Shown one piece after another: positions 1 through 8,126 of a stretch of 64,000 nucleotides of DNA. The position numbers and the translations under genes are program-made. Position 1 is the stretch's first letter. Every line of letters begins with the position of its first letter. The notes below the pieces were generated by a model. The model saw only the letters and a program-made list of their open reading frames with translations. It had not been told where the DNA came from and made no database searches. The DNA is from Chlorobiaceae bacterium (GTDB taxonomy: Bacteria > Bacteroidota > Ignavibacteria > UBA10030 > SZUA-254): positions 1-64,000 of the forward strand of contig PNNN01000039.1 of the NCBI GenBank assembly GCA_013824245.1. The letters are read 5' to 3'.

Positions 1-1
1 A

Positions 2-406
2 ACTTTATCTTTAATTTTTCAGATGTCTCTTTTAGATACTTTATCTGGAGCGTTTACAAGTGTATATACTCCATCAAACCGTTATATTTATGTTTGTTCA
101 CATTATGGATTGTATAAAGCGAGTTCGAATACCCGCGGAGAAGCAAAACGATATTCATATACATCATCGACCTTTCCGGGATTTCCAAGGGGAATGCGTG
201 GGAATGGAATAAATGATATTACTATTGCCGGAGATTACACCATGATATCGCGCTGGAATGGATTTACATGGCGATATTATGAGGAACTACGAAACTCAAA
301 AATTCATTTTAACGCAGTTGCACAGAAAGGAAATCTGATTGCTGCAGTGGGTGTTATACCCGATCCTATTAACGGAAAAGGAATCGTTTATCTTGGAAAG
401 AGATAG
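2..406 (+). CDS. C-terminal fragment of a propeller-like protein (5' end outside window)
   Basis: The reading frame is open from base 2, before the first ATG at 23, so this is probably the last ~134 residues of a longer protein whose start lies to the left. Repeated aromatic/Gly-rich beta-strand signatures (NRYIYVCSHYGLYKAS, GNGINDITIAGDY, RWNGFTWRYYEE, GKGIVYLGKR) resemble the C-terminal blades of secreted beta-propeller proteins common in Bacteroidota and Ignavibacteria. There is no membrane segment and no T9SS tail in this frame. The substrate or role cannot be told. That it is coding is fairly sure; the family assignment is tentative. Confidence 0.55.
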   Translation, partial: TLSLIFQMSLLDTLSGAFTSVYTPSNRYIYVCSHYGLYKASSNTRGEAKRYSYTSSTFPGFPRGMRGNGINDITIAGDYTMISRWNGFTWRYYEELRNSKIHFNAVAQKGNLIAAVGVIPDPINGKGIVYLGKR

Positions 407-434
407 AATTACAGACTAAAAATTTTTATTTTCC

Positions 435-623
435 ATGGTAATTTCAAAGAAAGGAGATGAGAAAAAGGTTAGAAATGTAATAAACCCGCTGAAATGGTAT
501 CAGCATTACAGCGGTCACGAATACAAAGAAAATATTTACAGAGTTTATCTTGATAGAATCTATTTTGTTAGAATGAATTCGGGTTCATTCGCTGATGTGA
601 AGAAAATTGTGTTGACTAAGTAA
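435..623 (+). pseudogene. Short ORF ending in a type IX secretion-like C-terminal tail; probable gene remnant
   Basis: A 62-codon frame starts 28 bases after the previous stop, in a different frame. Its last ~20 residues (IYFVRMNSGSFADVKKIV, then LTK) look like the final beta-strands of a type A T9SS C-terminal sorting domain, which normally ends a large secreted protein of at least several hundred residues. The upstream ~40 residues do not resemble the usual start of such a domain, and no signal peptide is present. It is best read as the decayed end of a secreted-protein gene, perhaps the neighbour's original tail after a frameshift. A genuine small protein is less likely. Confidence 0.4.
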
Positions 624-631
624 GCAGATGC

Positions 632-680
632 AAATGTCCGACATTTTCTTCAGATCGGCTAAGTCAAATGTCGGACATTT
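632..680. repeat. Pair of near-palindromic 15-mers in inverted orientation
   Basis: AAATGTCCGACATTT (632-646) and AAATGTCGGACATTT (666-680) are exact reverse complements of each other, and each is itself a 7+7 palindrome around one central base. They lie 19 bases apart just after the remnant gene. They may form a hairpin, or act as a paired operator, but no gene starts immediately downstream on the plus strand. Confidence 0.6.
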
Positions 681-687
681 TACCCGT

Positions 688-738
688 CAAACCTCCGGTA
701 TCTGACTTTGACTTACTTAAGAAGATACCGGAGGTTTG
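688..738. terminator. Perfect 16-bp hairpin between convergent genes
   Basis: Bases 688-703 and 723-738 are perfect inverse complements (arm CAAACCTCCGGTATCT) with a 19-base loop. It sits between the end of the left-hand genes and the end of the minus-strand response-regulator gene. There is no clean T-tract, so it may stabilise mRNA ends rather than be an intrinsic terminator by itself. Confidence 0.5.
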
Positions 739-752
739 CTTTGGTCAATATC

Positions 753-788
753 AAAGCCCGACAGTTTTCACGCTCCTGTCGGGCTTTT
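753..788. terminator. Rho-independent terminator, bidirectional
   Basis: AAAGCCCGACAG (753-764) pairs with CTGTCGGGCTTT (776-787) across an 11-base loop. The GC-rich stem is flanked by A's on one side and T's on the other, so it can work on both strands. It lies 24 bases past the stop of the minus-strand double-receiver gene and fits as that operon's terminator. Confidence 0.75.
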
Positions 789-811
789 GCTTCGTGCCTA
801 TGATATCGAAT

Positions 812-1984
812 TTAAATAGCCAATGCTTCTTCGGCTACCTTCGATAACTCGGCAGGGGTGAAGGGTTTTGATATGAAATTATAGGCACCCGCTTTTGTTG
901 CCTCAATCGCCGTATCAATCGATGCAAATCCGGTTACCATGATGACCGGTATTCCAGGATATTGCTTTGAAATAGAATCGAGAACTTCTAATCCATTTCT
1001 CTTCGGCATCTTAAGATCGAGTATAACCAGATCGTATTTATTGAGCTTCATCTTTTGCATTGCGGCATCAACATCGAACGCTTCTTCCACGGCACAACTC
1101 TGTTTTGAAAGAATTCTTCGCACACTGTGACATACAATTGGTTCATCATCGATAACGAGTACATTGTGTTTTGCGGTTGCATCGCGGTCCCATAACGCAA
1201 CACGCGGCATATCCGAGCTGCCAAGACAGTTTATGTAATCTATGCCTGTATATTTTTCAACATCGGAAATTGGAAACGGCATATCGGCATCTATCATTTC
1301 TATATTTTCACGGACTATTCGCTGTGTTTGCTTTGCGCGTGCTTTTTCTTTCTTTTCAATCGGGCATTCGCCGGCACACTCGCGTCCGTCGAGAACAACT
1401 TTAGGACAATCACGTTTGCCTGTTTGGCAATATGCTTTATCGGCAATTATTTTTGCAAGCGGAACATCTGTGTGCGTCAATGCTTCAACATATTCGGGCG
1501 AGGTTGCTTTTGTAACTTCGGCTTCATTGAACGGCAGATCAATGTCGATATTTTCTTCAGACGTTTCTTCGATCACTGGTTTAGTCGGCTGTTTAGCCAG
1601 TGTTTCAATTTTAACTTTTCGAAAATTTAAAGCTTTCTCAGTTACATCAGTCAGTTCATCGGGAGTGAAAGGTTTCGGCAAATAACTGTGTGCGCCCAAC
1701 TTTGTTGCTTTCACTGCAGACTCTATTGATGCGTAACCTGTAATCATAACAACTTCCAATTCCGGATAATGATCGCGAACTATTTGGAGAAGTTCCATGC
1801 CGTTCGTTTTCGGCATCATCAAGTCTGTGATCACCAGATCGAAAGTCGAATCGTTCATTTTTTTGATTGCAGTTTCAACATCAAGCGCGTTATCGACTGT
1901 GTATCCTTTGCGAGAGAGAATTTTCTTTATACTCTGACATACGATTTCTTCGTCGTCGACCACTAATATTTTATTTGTTATCAT
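812..1984 (-). CDS. Double-receiver response regulator with a four-cysteine linker
   Basis: This 390-residue protein has a CheY-like receiver at each end and no DNA-binding or enzymatic output domain. Receiver 1 (about 1-120) has the acidic pair DD10-11 and phospho-acceptor D54 in VITDLMMPK. Receiver 2 (about 272-390) has the acceptor at D323 in VILDLKMPK. Between them is a linker with C186, C193, C203 and C207 (CQTGKRDCP and CAGECP), flanked by two related stretches (ENIDIDLPF...TDVPLA and ENIEMIDADMPF...SDMPRVA) that look like an internal duplication. The cysteines could bind a metal or an Fe-S cluster. It is third in the minus-strand kinase/NtrC cassette facing the hydrogenase locus, which suggests a redox-aware phosphorelay component. 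Receivers are certain; cysteine function is inference. Confidence 0.85.
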   Translation of the reverse strand: MITNKILVVDDEEIVCQSIKKILSRKGYTVDNALDVETAIKKMNDSTFDLVITDLMMPKTNGMELLQIVRDHYPELEVVMITGYASIESAVKATKLGAHSYLPKPFTPDELTDVTEKALNFRKVKIETLAKQPTKPVIEETSEENIDIDLPFNEAEVTKATSPEYVEALTHTDVPLAKIIADKAYCQTGKRDCPKVVLDGRECAGECPIEKKEKARAKQTQRIVRENIEMIDADMPFPISDVEKYTGIDYINCLGSSDMPRVALWDRDATAKHNVLVIDDEPIVCHSVRRILSKQSCAVEEAFDVDAAMQKMKLNKYDLVILDLKMPKRNGLEVLDSISKQYPGIPVIMVTGFASIDTAIEATKAGAYNFISKPFTPAELSKVAEEALAI

Positions 1985-2240
1985 TTTTTATTCCTTTCAA
2001 AGTTCAGATGAAGTTATGTTCAATTTCTTCCTTAACTTGTACAAGGAATATGCCATCAAACCTCAAAAAAAAGAAATGTCGCCGTAACTTATTGTATACC
2101 AATCGAATAAAAAGTAGATAGATTGATTCAAAGACCTGAAGAAGATAAGATTTTATAAAAGATAAAATATAAAAAGTATCGAAAAGAAGAGATATTCTGT
2201 GAAACCGCTGCGTAAAATAAATATGCAAGTGTATATTTAA

Positions 2241-3641
2241 TTATGCGGATGAATTCGGTTTTGCAATACCGTACTTTCGCATCAGCGCTTGAAAATTTGA
2301 ACGCTGCATATCCACTTCGCGTGCCGCTTTTGAAACATTCCAATCGTTTCTTATGAGCGCTTCGTGGATGAACACTTTTTCAATTTCATGCACCGATGCT
2401 TCGCGAATCTGTTTCTTTAAGGATTTCAGATCATTACTGTGCTTCGGTATTATTGAATGGACAAAAGCGTCGGTTCTAAATAGTGCGGCAGATACGTGTA
2501 CCGGCTCTATCTCGTTTCCTTCAACTAAAATAACAAGTCGCTCAATAGTATGTTCAAGCTCTCTTACGTTACCGGGCCAGTGATAATTTGCAAGCGCTTC
2601 AATAGCTTCGGTTTGGATTATCGGAGTAGTTCTTCCATTACGCTCACAATATTTTTTAAGGAAATAGAGTGCAAGTTCGGGAATGTCTTCTTTACGTTCA
2701 CGCAGCGATGGAAGCTTAATGGGAAAAACATTCAGCCGGTAATAAAGGTCTTCCCGGAATTTTCCAACAGAGACTAATTGTTTTAAATTTTGATTTGTTG
2801 CGAAGATTAACCATACGTCGGAATGTTTCGTTGTTGTACTGCCAACCGGTATAAATTCTTTTTCCTGAAGCAGACGCAATAGACGAGACTGGATTTCGAC
2901 GGGAAGATTACCGATCTCATCGAGGAAAATTGTCCCGCCGTCTGCTGCTTCGAAAATACCTTGCTTGTCTGTGTGGGCGCCCGTGAATGAACCTTTAACA
3001 TGTCCGAACAGTTCACTCTCAACTAATGAACTCGACAGTGTTGATATATCGAGCGCGAAAAATTTTTCGTTTTTACGTTTACTTTGATTGTGAAGAGCTT
3101 TTGCAACGAGGTCTTTCCCCGTTCCGCTTTCGCCTATTATGAGAACGGTGCTGTTTGTTGGTGCAACTTTTTGGATGAGTCGATAAACTTCTTGCATCTT
3201 CGGACTTTTGCCAATGATTCCTTCGAACCCGGAATCTTTTGTGTAATCAAATCCTTCTGAAGAGAGGTGAATGAGCTTCCGTTTATCAAGAGCGCGTTCG
3301 AGAACAGCGAGCAATTCGCTGGGGGTGAATGGTTTCGGAAGAAAATCGAATGCACCGCTTCTCATAGTCTCAACCGCCGAGGCAATTGTTGCATAGCCGG
3401 TGATTACTATAACAAGTGTTTCAGGATATTTTTGCCTCACCGTTTGCAATACTTCCATGCCTCCGATATCTATCATTTTCAAATCGGTAAAAACAACATC
3501 AAATTGTTCCGACTTGAGAATATGAATCGCTTCTTTGCCCGATGTTGCGTAGGTTACGTTGTGTCCGGCGCGGCGTAAAATTTTTTCGCAGCTTTTGCAA
3601 ATTACAAGTTCGTCGTCGACTATAAGAATGTTTGCTTCCAA
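2241..3641 (-). CDS. NtrC-family sigma-54-dependent response regulator
   Basis: This 466-residue activator has three domains. The receiver (1-120) has D53 as phospho-acceptor. The AAA+ domain (about 135-375) has Walker A GESGTGKD, Walker B GGTIFLDEIG and the sigma-54 contact loop as GSFTGA, a natural variant of the canonical GAFTGA. The C-terminal Fis-type helix-turn-helix (about 415-466) includes NVSKAAREVDMQRSNFQ. Proteins of this family bind upstream enhancers and use ATP to open sigma-54 promoters. It starts 3 bases after the stop of the histidine kinase, so the two form a cognate pair. The nearest strong -24/-12 element is at 5886-5901 in front of the hdr/hydrogenase genes, which are its most likely target; another candidate is at 28119. 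Confidence 0.95.
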   Translation of the reverse strand: MEANILIVDDELVICKSCEKILRRAGHNVTYATSGKEAIHILKSEQFDVVFTDLKMIDIGGMEVLQTVRQKYPETLVIVITGYATIASAVETMRSGAFDFLPKPFTPSELLAVLERALDKRKLIHLSSEGFDYTKDSGFEGIIGKSPKMQEVYRLIQKVAPTNSTVLIIGESGTGKDLVAKALHNQSKRKNEKFFALDISTLSSSLVESELFGHVKGSFTGAHTDKQGIFEAADGGTIFLDEIGNLPVEIQSRLLRLLQEKEFIPVGSTTTKHSDVWLIFATNQNLKQLVSVGKFREDLYYRLNVFPIKLPSLRERKEDIPELALYFLKKYCERNGRTTPIIQTEAIEALANYHWPGNVRELEHTIERLVILVEGNEIEPVHVSAALFRTDAFVHSIIPKHSNDLKSLKKQIREASVHEIEKVFIHEALIRNDWNVSKAAREVDMQRSNFQALMRKYGIAKPNSSA

Positions 3642-3644
3642 GTA

Positions 3645-5627
3645 TTACTCGCTTTCAATTGAGTTGATGGGAAGTTGAATTGTAAAAGTTGTACCAAGAT
3701 CTAAAGAACTTTCGACATTAATATCGCCGCCATGCTGTTCAATAATGCCATAGCTGATAGAAAGGCCGAGGCCCGTTCCCTGTTCTTTGGTTGTGAAAAA
3801 TGGATCGAAGATTTTTTCGCGTATGCTTTCAGGAATTCCCGGTCCATTATCTTTAAAAGTAATAATCATCGAATTGTTCGTAGGCAAAATAACAGTGCTT
3901 ATAGAAAGCAATCCGCCTTTCGACATAGCTTCGGAGGCGTTAATAATGATGTTGATAAATACCTGCTGTATTTGGTCTCTATCTGCCATGATTTCGGGTA
4001 GGTTCTCTTGTAAATTTTTCTGCACCTGAATGTTGCGGAAAGAAGTTTGGTTCCGAACAAGTAGAATAATATTTTCGATGATCTCGTTGATGCTAACAAG
4101 TTGCTTTTGCGGTTTTGTTTGTCGGGCAAAATCGAGCAACCTCTTTACGATTTCTCTGCATCTAATTGTTTCTTTAACAATAACATCCACGTCTTCACGC
4201 CGCGGGTCGTTTACGGGCAGATCTTCGAGAAGTAAACTGCTGTTGGTGAGTATGCCTGTAAGCGGGTTGTTGATTTCGTGTGCAACGCCTGCCGCAAGTT
4301 TTCCGAGCGATGCAAGTTTTTCTGAACGAAATAGTTGGGCATGAATTTTCTTGATTTCATCAGTCCGCTCCAATACTTTAACTTCCAATTTATTGCCCCA
4401 TTCTTCCAATTCTCGCTTTTCGGTTTCCAATTCTTTTGCCATTCGATTTATTGAACCGGCAAGGCGTTCTATTTCTCTGGGAGCGGTAATAGTTATTTCT
4501 TGATGATAATCTCCATCGGCAATTTTATTTGCAATATCTTCGATTCGTTTCAGGGGAGTTGAAATTCGTTTTGCCATGCGGGCGGCAATAAGAATGATTA
4601 AGACAATACCTCCGAGAGCGATACTTAAAAAGGTAATTAGAGTATTCCGCAGTACATCTTCAAAAGGTTTCTTGAGAATACCTACATAAAGTATCCCGAT
4701 AATATTATTATCGATGTCGCGGATAGGTTCATAAGCACTTATATACCAGGAATTGACGACAAATGCTTCGCCAACATATCGATTTCCGTATTGCAATACC
4801 TCTTCGTTTATTTCCTCCGAAACAAGTGTGGAAATCGCACGCGATCCATCTTGATTTTTGACGTTTGTGGATATGCGAAGATCATGCTGGAAAATTGTTG
4901 CAGTGCCTATCTCGCTTCCATGGTAATTTTCACCTTCGTGCACAACTTCTTTTATTTTATCTACGATTTCAAAATTCCGGTTCAATAACACTCCGGCAAT
5001 AAGAACACCTACGAATTTTCCATTATCTTCAAATATCGGAACGGCAGCTTTCAGCATCATGCCTGAAGTTTCTTTTTGTTCGGTGCGGGGTTTTGCTTTT
5101 AGCGTGGATATGATTTCCATTGCCGCTTGATCGGCGAGTTGCTCCGATTCATTCTCCAAATATTCTCGAGAAACGATATCAACTCCTTTGACAATCCTTT
5201 TTGTATCGATCACCCGCCGAACAAATTTATCTTCGATGAACGAATGTTCACCGGGTTCGAACTTGCGGCTTCGACTGATCAGGTGTCCGTTTTTATCGAG
5301 GATCGTTAGAACATCGAGATTCTCGCGGGTTAGTGTTCGCAATAAATCTTTCTGCAAAAATATTTTGTTGTTTTCAATCAACGCTTTTACAATAAGACTT
5401 CGCGCCGAAGTTAAGCGCGCAATGCTTTCGATCTGTACAATTTTGTTTCTAAATATTTCTCCCGCCGAGTTTAGATCGGAAAGGGTTTTAGTTTCTGCTC
5501 GGGTGATAATCTGATTATAAATTAATTTTACACCAACGATGCTCGTGATTACCGCCGGCATAAGAATGGCGATCGTAAAATATAAGATCAGTTGGGATTG
5601 AATGCTCTTGGTAGTTATCTTCTTCAT
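3645..5627 (-). CDS. Membrane sensor histidine kinase (Cache-like sensor, HAMP, HisKA, HATPase)
   Basis: In 660 residues the order is TM1 (about 12-38), an extracytoplasmic sensing region of ~290 residues resembling Cache-type sensors, TM2 (about 329-352), HAMP (about 350-405), a short coiled coil, a HisKA dimerisation domain with phospho-acceptor H450 (GVAHEINNP) and a GHKL ATPase with N box [10 protein letters not shown] and G boxes DNGPGIPE and GTGLGLSI. It autophosphorylates and passes phosphate to the receiver encoded 3 bases downstream. The sensed ligand is not evident. Divergent placement from the hydrogenase genes suggests a signal connected with electron donors, redox state or small organic acids (inference). 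The ATG at 5627 gives a normal N-terminus with basic residues before TM1. Confidence 0.93.
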   Translation of the reverse strand: MKKITTKSIQSQLILYFTIAILMPAVITSIVGVKLIYNQIITRAETKTLSDLNSAGEIFRNKIVQIESIARLTSARSLIVKALIENNKIFLQKDLLRTLTRENLDVLTILDKNGHLISRSRKFEPGEHSFIEDKFVRRVIDTKRIVKGVDIVSREYLENESEQLADQAAMEIISTLKAKPRTEQKETSGMMLKAAVPIFEDNGKFVGVLIAGVLLNRNFEIVDKIKEVVHEGENYHGSEIGTATIFQHDLRISTNVKNQDGSRAISTLVSEEINEEVLQYGNRYVGEAFVVNSWYISAYEPIRDIDNNIIGILYVGILKKPFEDVLRNTLITFLSIALGGIVLIILIAARMAKRISTPLKRIEDIANKIADGDYHQEITITAPREIERLAGSINRMAKELETEKRELEEWGNKLEVKVLERTDEIKKIHAQLFRSEKLASLGKLAAGVAHEINNPLTGILTNSSLLLEDLPVNDPRREDVDVIVKETIRCREIVKRLLDFARQTKPQKQLVSINEIIENIILLVRNQTSFRNIQVQKNLQENLPEIMADRDQIQQVFINIIINASEAMSKGGLLSISTVILPTNNSMIITFKDNGPGIPESIREKIFDPFFTTKEQGTGLGLSISYGIIEQHGGDINVESSLDLGTTFTIQLPINSIESE

Positions 5628-5734
5628 GTTAAAATAAATATATGGAAAAAATAGTAAGAAATATTTAGGAGAAAAAAAAATAAGAAATTTTTATTGAACA
5701 TAATTCCTAAACTTCATTCTACGAAATGGGTAAA

Positions 5735-5752
5735 TCAGATTTAATTATCTGA
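5735..5752. promoter_or_regulatory. Inverted repeat TCAGAT-N6-ATCTGA, possible activator site
   Basis: TCAGAT (5735-5740) and ATCTGA (5747-5752) form a dyad with a 6-base spacer about 150 bases upstream of the proposed -24/-12 promoter at 5886. NtrC-family activators commonly bind such dyads 100-200 bases upstream of their promoters. A single weak dyad in AT-rich DNA is only suggestive. Confidence 0.25.
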
Positions 5753-5885
5753 AATTAAACGCTGTTTGTATATTATTTTTATTAAAATTGATAAGATAGG
5801 ATAAAAAGGTTTTACATTAATGAAAAACGAAATCCGACATGATTGAAAATTTATACGAAATGACACAACCACATGTGTATTGGGG

Positions 5886-5901
5886 TGGCACGAAACTTGT
5901 G
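5886..5901 (+). promoter_or_regulatory. Sigma-54 (-24/-12) promoter for the hdr/hydrogenase operon
   Basis: TGGCACGAAACTTGTG matches the sigma-54 consensus TGGCACG-N4-TTGC at every position except the last C (here T). GG at 5887-5888 and GT at 5899-5900 keep the obligatory 10-base spacing. The predicted start is near 5911, giving a leader of ~370 bases before hdrC. It lies between the operon and a divergent NtrC-type activator gene, which supports function. Confidence 0.55.
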
Positions 5902-5911
5902 CAAAACCTGT

Positions 5912-6278
5912 TCGTTTCGCCGCCTTATATTAATCTATAAAGATATATGTTCTTTATTTATCCCTCCATCAAAATGGGGTAAAATGAGATTCTTTTTAGA
6001 TGTGCATTTGATTCACTCGTTCTACCTAATAATTCACGGATATATAAACAAGAGAATTTCCATTTTTAGTGAAAAATTGGAAATTACGGTTATTGGTAGT
6101 AAGATAAAAATAGTGGACATGCTCTGTCATACAAATCTTTTATTGCAGCTTGCAGACCGTATTGATACGATGCGGTTATCGCAGTTGTCGCCTTTTTATT
6201 TTCTTTCACAAAGACATTTTTTTGTGGAACGATCCACGATTTCAAATATAAACAATCACTCCGAATAAGGGGCATATT
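5912..6278 (+). other. Long untranslated leader of hdrC with an AT-rich hairpin
   Basis: This stretch holds no convincing gene. Bases 6055-6067 and 6072-6085 form a 13-bp stem with one bulge and loop AGTG (arms AATTTCCATTTTT and AAAAATTGGAAATT). The rest is AT-rich. I recognise no riboswitch. A Shine-Dalgarno-like AAGGGG (6267-6272) precedes the ATG at 6279. Confidence 0.4.
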
Positions 6279-6962
6279 ATGGCTGAATCTTTACGAACTC
6301 CATTTTTTATGTCAAAAACAGAGGCAGAACTCCGACAAGTTTTCCTCGAACAAGTTAAACAAATTCCGGCCGGAGAAAGAATCAAGCGGTGCATTCAGTG
6401 TGGTACATGCACGGGGTCTTGTCCGGTAAGTTATGCAATGGATATTTCGCCGCGCGAACTGATCGCTCTTTTTCGAGCGGGCGAGATGGAAACCATAATG
6501 AAAAGCCGAACGATCTGGATCTGCGCCTCCTGTTATTCTTGTACAACGCGTTGTCCATCGGGGATTAAAATTACCGATATTATTTACGCGCTCAAACGAA
6601 CAGCGATGGAAAAGCAATACAAATCGAAATCCCCGCAAGTGCAAGTTCTTGCCAACTTATTTATTGAAAACCTGATGGCTTACGGACGATTGCACGAGGG
6701 AACCCTCATCAGAAAATATTACATGAAAACGAACGTGGCAAAAATGTTCGGACTTATTTCGCTCGGCAGAAAAATGTTCGCAACCAAACGCATTGCAATC
6801 TTTCCGAAGAAGATAAAACAACATGAAGCGCTTTCACGCATAATTAAAAAGGCGCAGGAAATTGAAATTCGCCACACACCGGAACGGATGGAGTATTCTC
6901 CCGATTATGTTGGATATAAAGCTATCGGTGAAATGGAACTTGAACAACGGAAAGGGAATTAA
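6279..6962 (+). CDS. hdrC: HdrC-like [4Fe-4S] electron carrier subunit
   Basis: This 227-residue protein carries two classical [4Fe-4S] ligand sets, C38-C41-C44-C48 (CIQCGTCTGSCP) and C82-C85-C88-C92 (CASCYSCTTRCP), followed by a helical tail. The SYAMDISPRELI segment after the first cluster is typical of HdrC. In heterodisulfide reductase HdrC links the flavin subunit HdrA to the catalytic HdrB. It is followed after 2 bases by hdrB and heads the long plus-strand run behind the -24/-12 promoter. There is no membrane anchor, so it is the cytosolic HdrABC type rather than the membrane HdrDE type. The length agrees with stand-alone HdrC proteins. Confidence 0.93.
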   Translation: MAESLRTPFFMSKTEAELRQVFLEQVKQIPAGERIKRCIQCGTCTGSCPVSYAMDISPRELIALFRAGEMETIMKSRTIWICASCYSCTTRCPSGIKITDIIYALKRTAMEKQYKSKSPQVQVLANLFIENLMAYGRLHEGTLIRKYYMKTNVAKMFGLISLGRKMFATKRIAIFPKKIKQHEALSRIIKKAQEIEIRHTPERMEYSPDYVGYKAIGEMELEQRKGN

Positions 6963-6964
6963 CC

Positions 6965-7837
6965 GTGAAATACGCATATTATCCCGGATGCAGTCTTGAA
7001 AAAACCCAACGTGGTTATGATGAATCTGTTCGCGAAGTGTTTCGGACACTCGATCAGGAAATTGTAGAGATCGAAGATTGGAATTGCTGCGGGGCAACCG
7101 TTTATATGTCGGTTAAAGAAACTGTCTCTCTTGCAATTTCTTCACGGAATCTCGCTCTTGCCGAGCAAATGGGTTTGCAGGTGATGGCACCATGCAGTTC
7201 ATGCTTCACCGTTTTATCTAAAACAAATAGGATATTAAACGAAATTCCGAAACTGCATTCCGACGTGAATGAAGCGTTAGCCGAAGCAGGTTTAAATTAT
7301 ACTGGAAAAACAAAAGTACGTCATCCGCTTGATATACTGATGAACGACATTGGAATAGAAGCGATGCAAAAAAAGATGAAACATAATTTGAATGGGTTGA
7401 AGATCGCGCCATACTATGGATGTCAAATTGTGCGCCCCGATAAAACATTCGACGATAAAGAAAATCCAATTCTCATGGATCGATTATTCAGAAAGTGCGG
7501 CGCAGAGGTAGTATATTTTCCTATGAAAGTGCGATGCTGCGGCGGTATGTTGATGACGACATTCGAAGAAACTGCTTTAAAACTGAATAAAGAATTACTC
7601 GAATGTGCAGTGGCAAACGGAGCAGATGTAATTGTTACAACATGTCCGCTCTGCCACTTTAATCTTGAAGCGTATCAGGATAAAATCAACGATGTTTATA
7701 AAACAAACTTTTCAGTTCCAATTTTATATTTCACCCAGTTGTTAGGAATTGTTTTCGGTTTACAACAAAAAGCCATTGGACTCGATTCTTCTTTTATTCC
7801 ATTGGGCGATAAAGTGACATCATTAGTGACAGTCTGA
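6965..7837 (+). CDS. hdrB: HdrB-like CCG-domain subunit
   Basis: This 290-residue protein has two complete cysteine-rich CCG modules: C9, C41-C42, C77, C80 and C153, C191-C192, C227, C230 (CCGA...APCSSC and CCGG...TCPLC). In characterised HdrB the two modules bind unusual non-cubane [4Fe-4S] clusters that reduce a disulfide. Both being intact argues for a catalytic or electron-exit role here. The physiological substrate is unknown, because bacteria of this kind do not make the methanogen heterodisulfide. Translation starts at GTG (6965), two bases after hdrC stops, so expression is probably coupled. It is followed by a 289-base gap before mdh. Confidence 0.93.
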   Translation: MKYAYYPGCSLEKTQRGYDESVREVFRTLDQEIVEIEDWNCCGATVYMSVKETVSLAISSRNLALAEQMGLQVMAPCSSCFTVLSKTNRILNEIPKLHSDVNEALAEAGLNYTGKTKVRHPLDILMNDIGIEAMQKKMKHNLNGLKIAPYYGCQIVRPDKTFDDKENPILMDRLFRKCGAEVVYFPMKVRCCGGMLMTTFEETALKLNKELLECAVANGADVIVTTCPLCHFNLEAYQDKINDVYKTNFSVPILYFTQLLGIVFGLQQKAIGLDSSFIPLGDKVTSLVTV

Positions 7838-7948
7838 ACGAGTAGTGCGGGTAGTTATAATTAAATCTCGATCGGATCAAAATCTCCATGTGCAATGAAG
7901 ATCAACATCTTAATTCACAAATAATATCAACAATATAAGGAGATGGTT

Positions 7949-8035
7949 ATGCAAGACACGCTCAGTATGACCAACTGTGATCAAAAAATAGCACGCACTC
8001 GGCATGTGATTCGCCGAGACGAAATACGTGAGTAG
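7949..8035 (+). CDS. Possible 28-residue peptide with a strong ribosome binding site
   Basis: A small frame (MQDTLSMTNCDQKIAR and 12 further residues, very basic/acidic at the end) starts at 7949 after AAGGAG (7938-7943), a good Shine-Dalgarno at proper distance. It lies in the hdrB-mdh gap. It matches no family I know and has no hydrophobic segment. It may be a real small protein, a leader peptide, or the start of a lost gene. Confidence 0.3.
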   Translation: MQDTLSMTNCDQKIARTRHVIRRDEIRE

Positions 8036-8040
8036 ATACC

Positions 8041-8057
8041 AATGTACGAAGTACATT
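8041..8057. promoter_or_regulatory. Perfect 7-3-7 palindrome upstream of mdh
   Basis: AATGTACGAAGTACATT is a perfect dyad with a 3-base centre, located 70 bases before the malate dehydrogenase start. It has the size of a repressor or activator operator and could give mdh separate control inside the hdr locus. No binding protein is suggested by the sequence alone. Confidence 0.4.
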
Positions 8058-8126
8058 CGGATCAAAGTTAAAATAGTAAATCTGTGGTAAAATTATAAAA
8101 ATGAAATTGAAAGGAGTTTTAAGAAG

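Noticed and set aside
5873-6268. 131-codon plus-strand frame between the kinase and hdrC
   Set aside because: It starts inside the -24/-12 promoter, has no ribosome site, and its composition (many Ile, Phe, Ser, His without domain pattern) looks like translated AT-rich leader.
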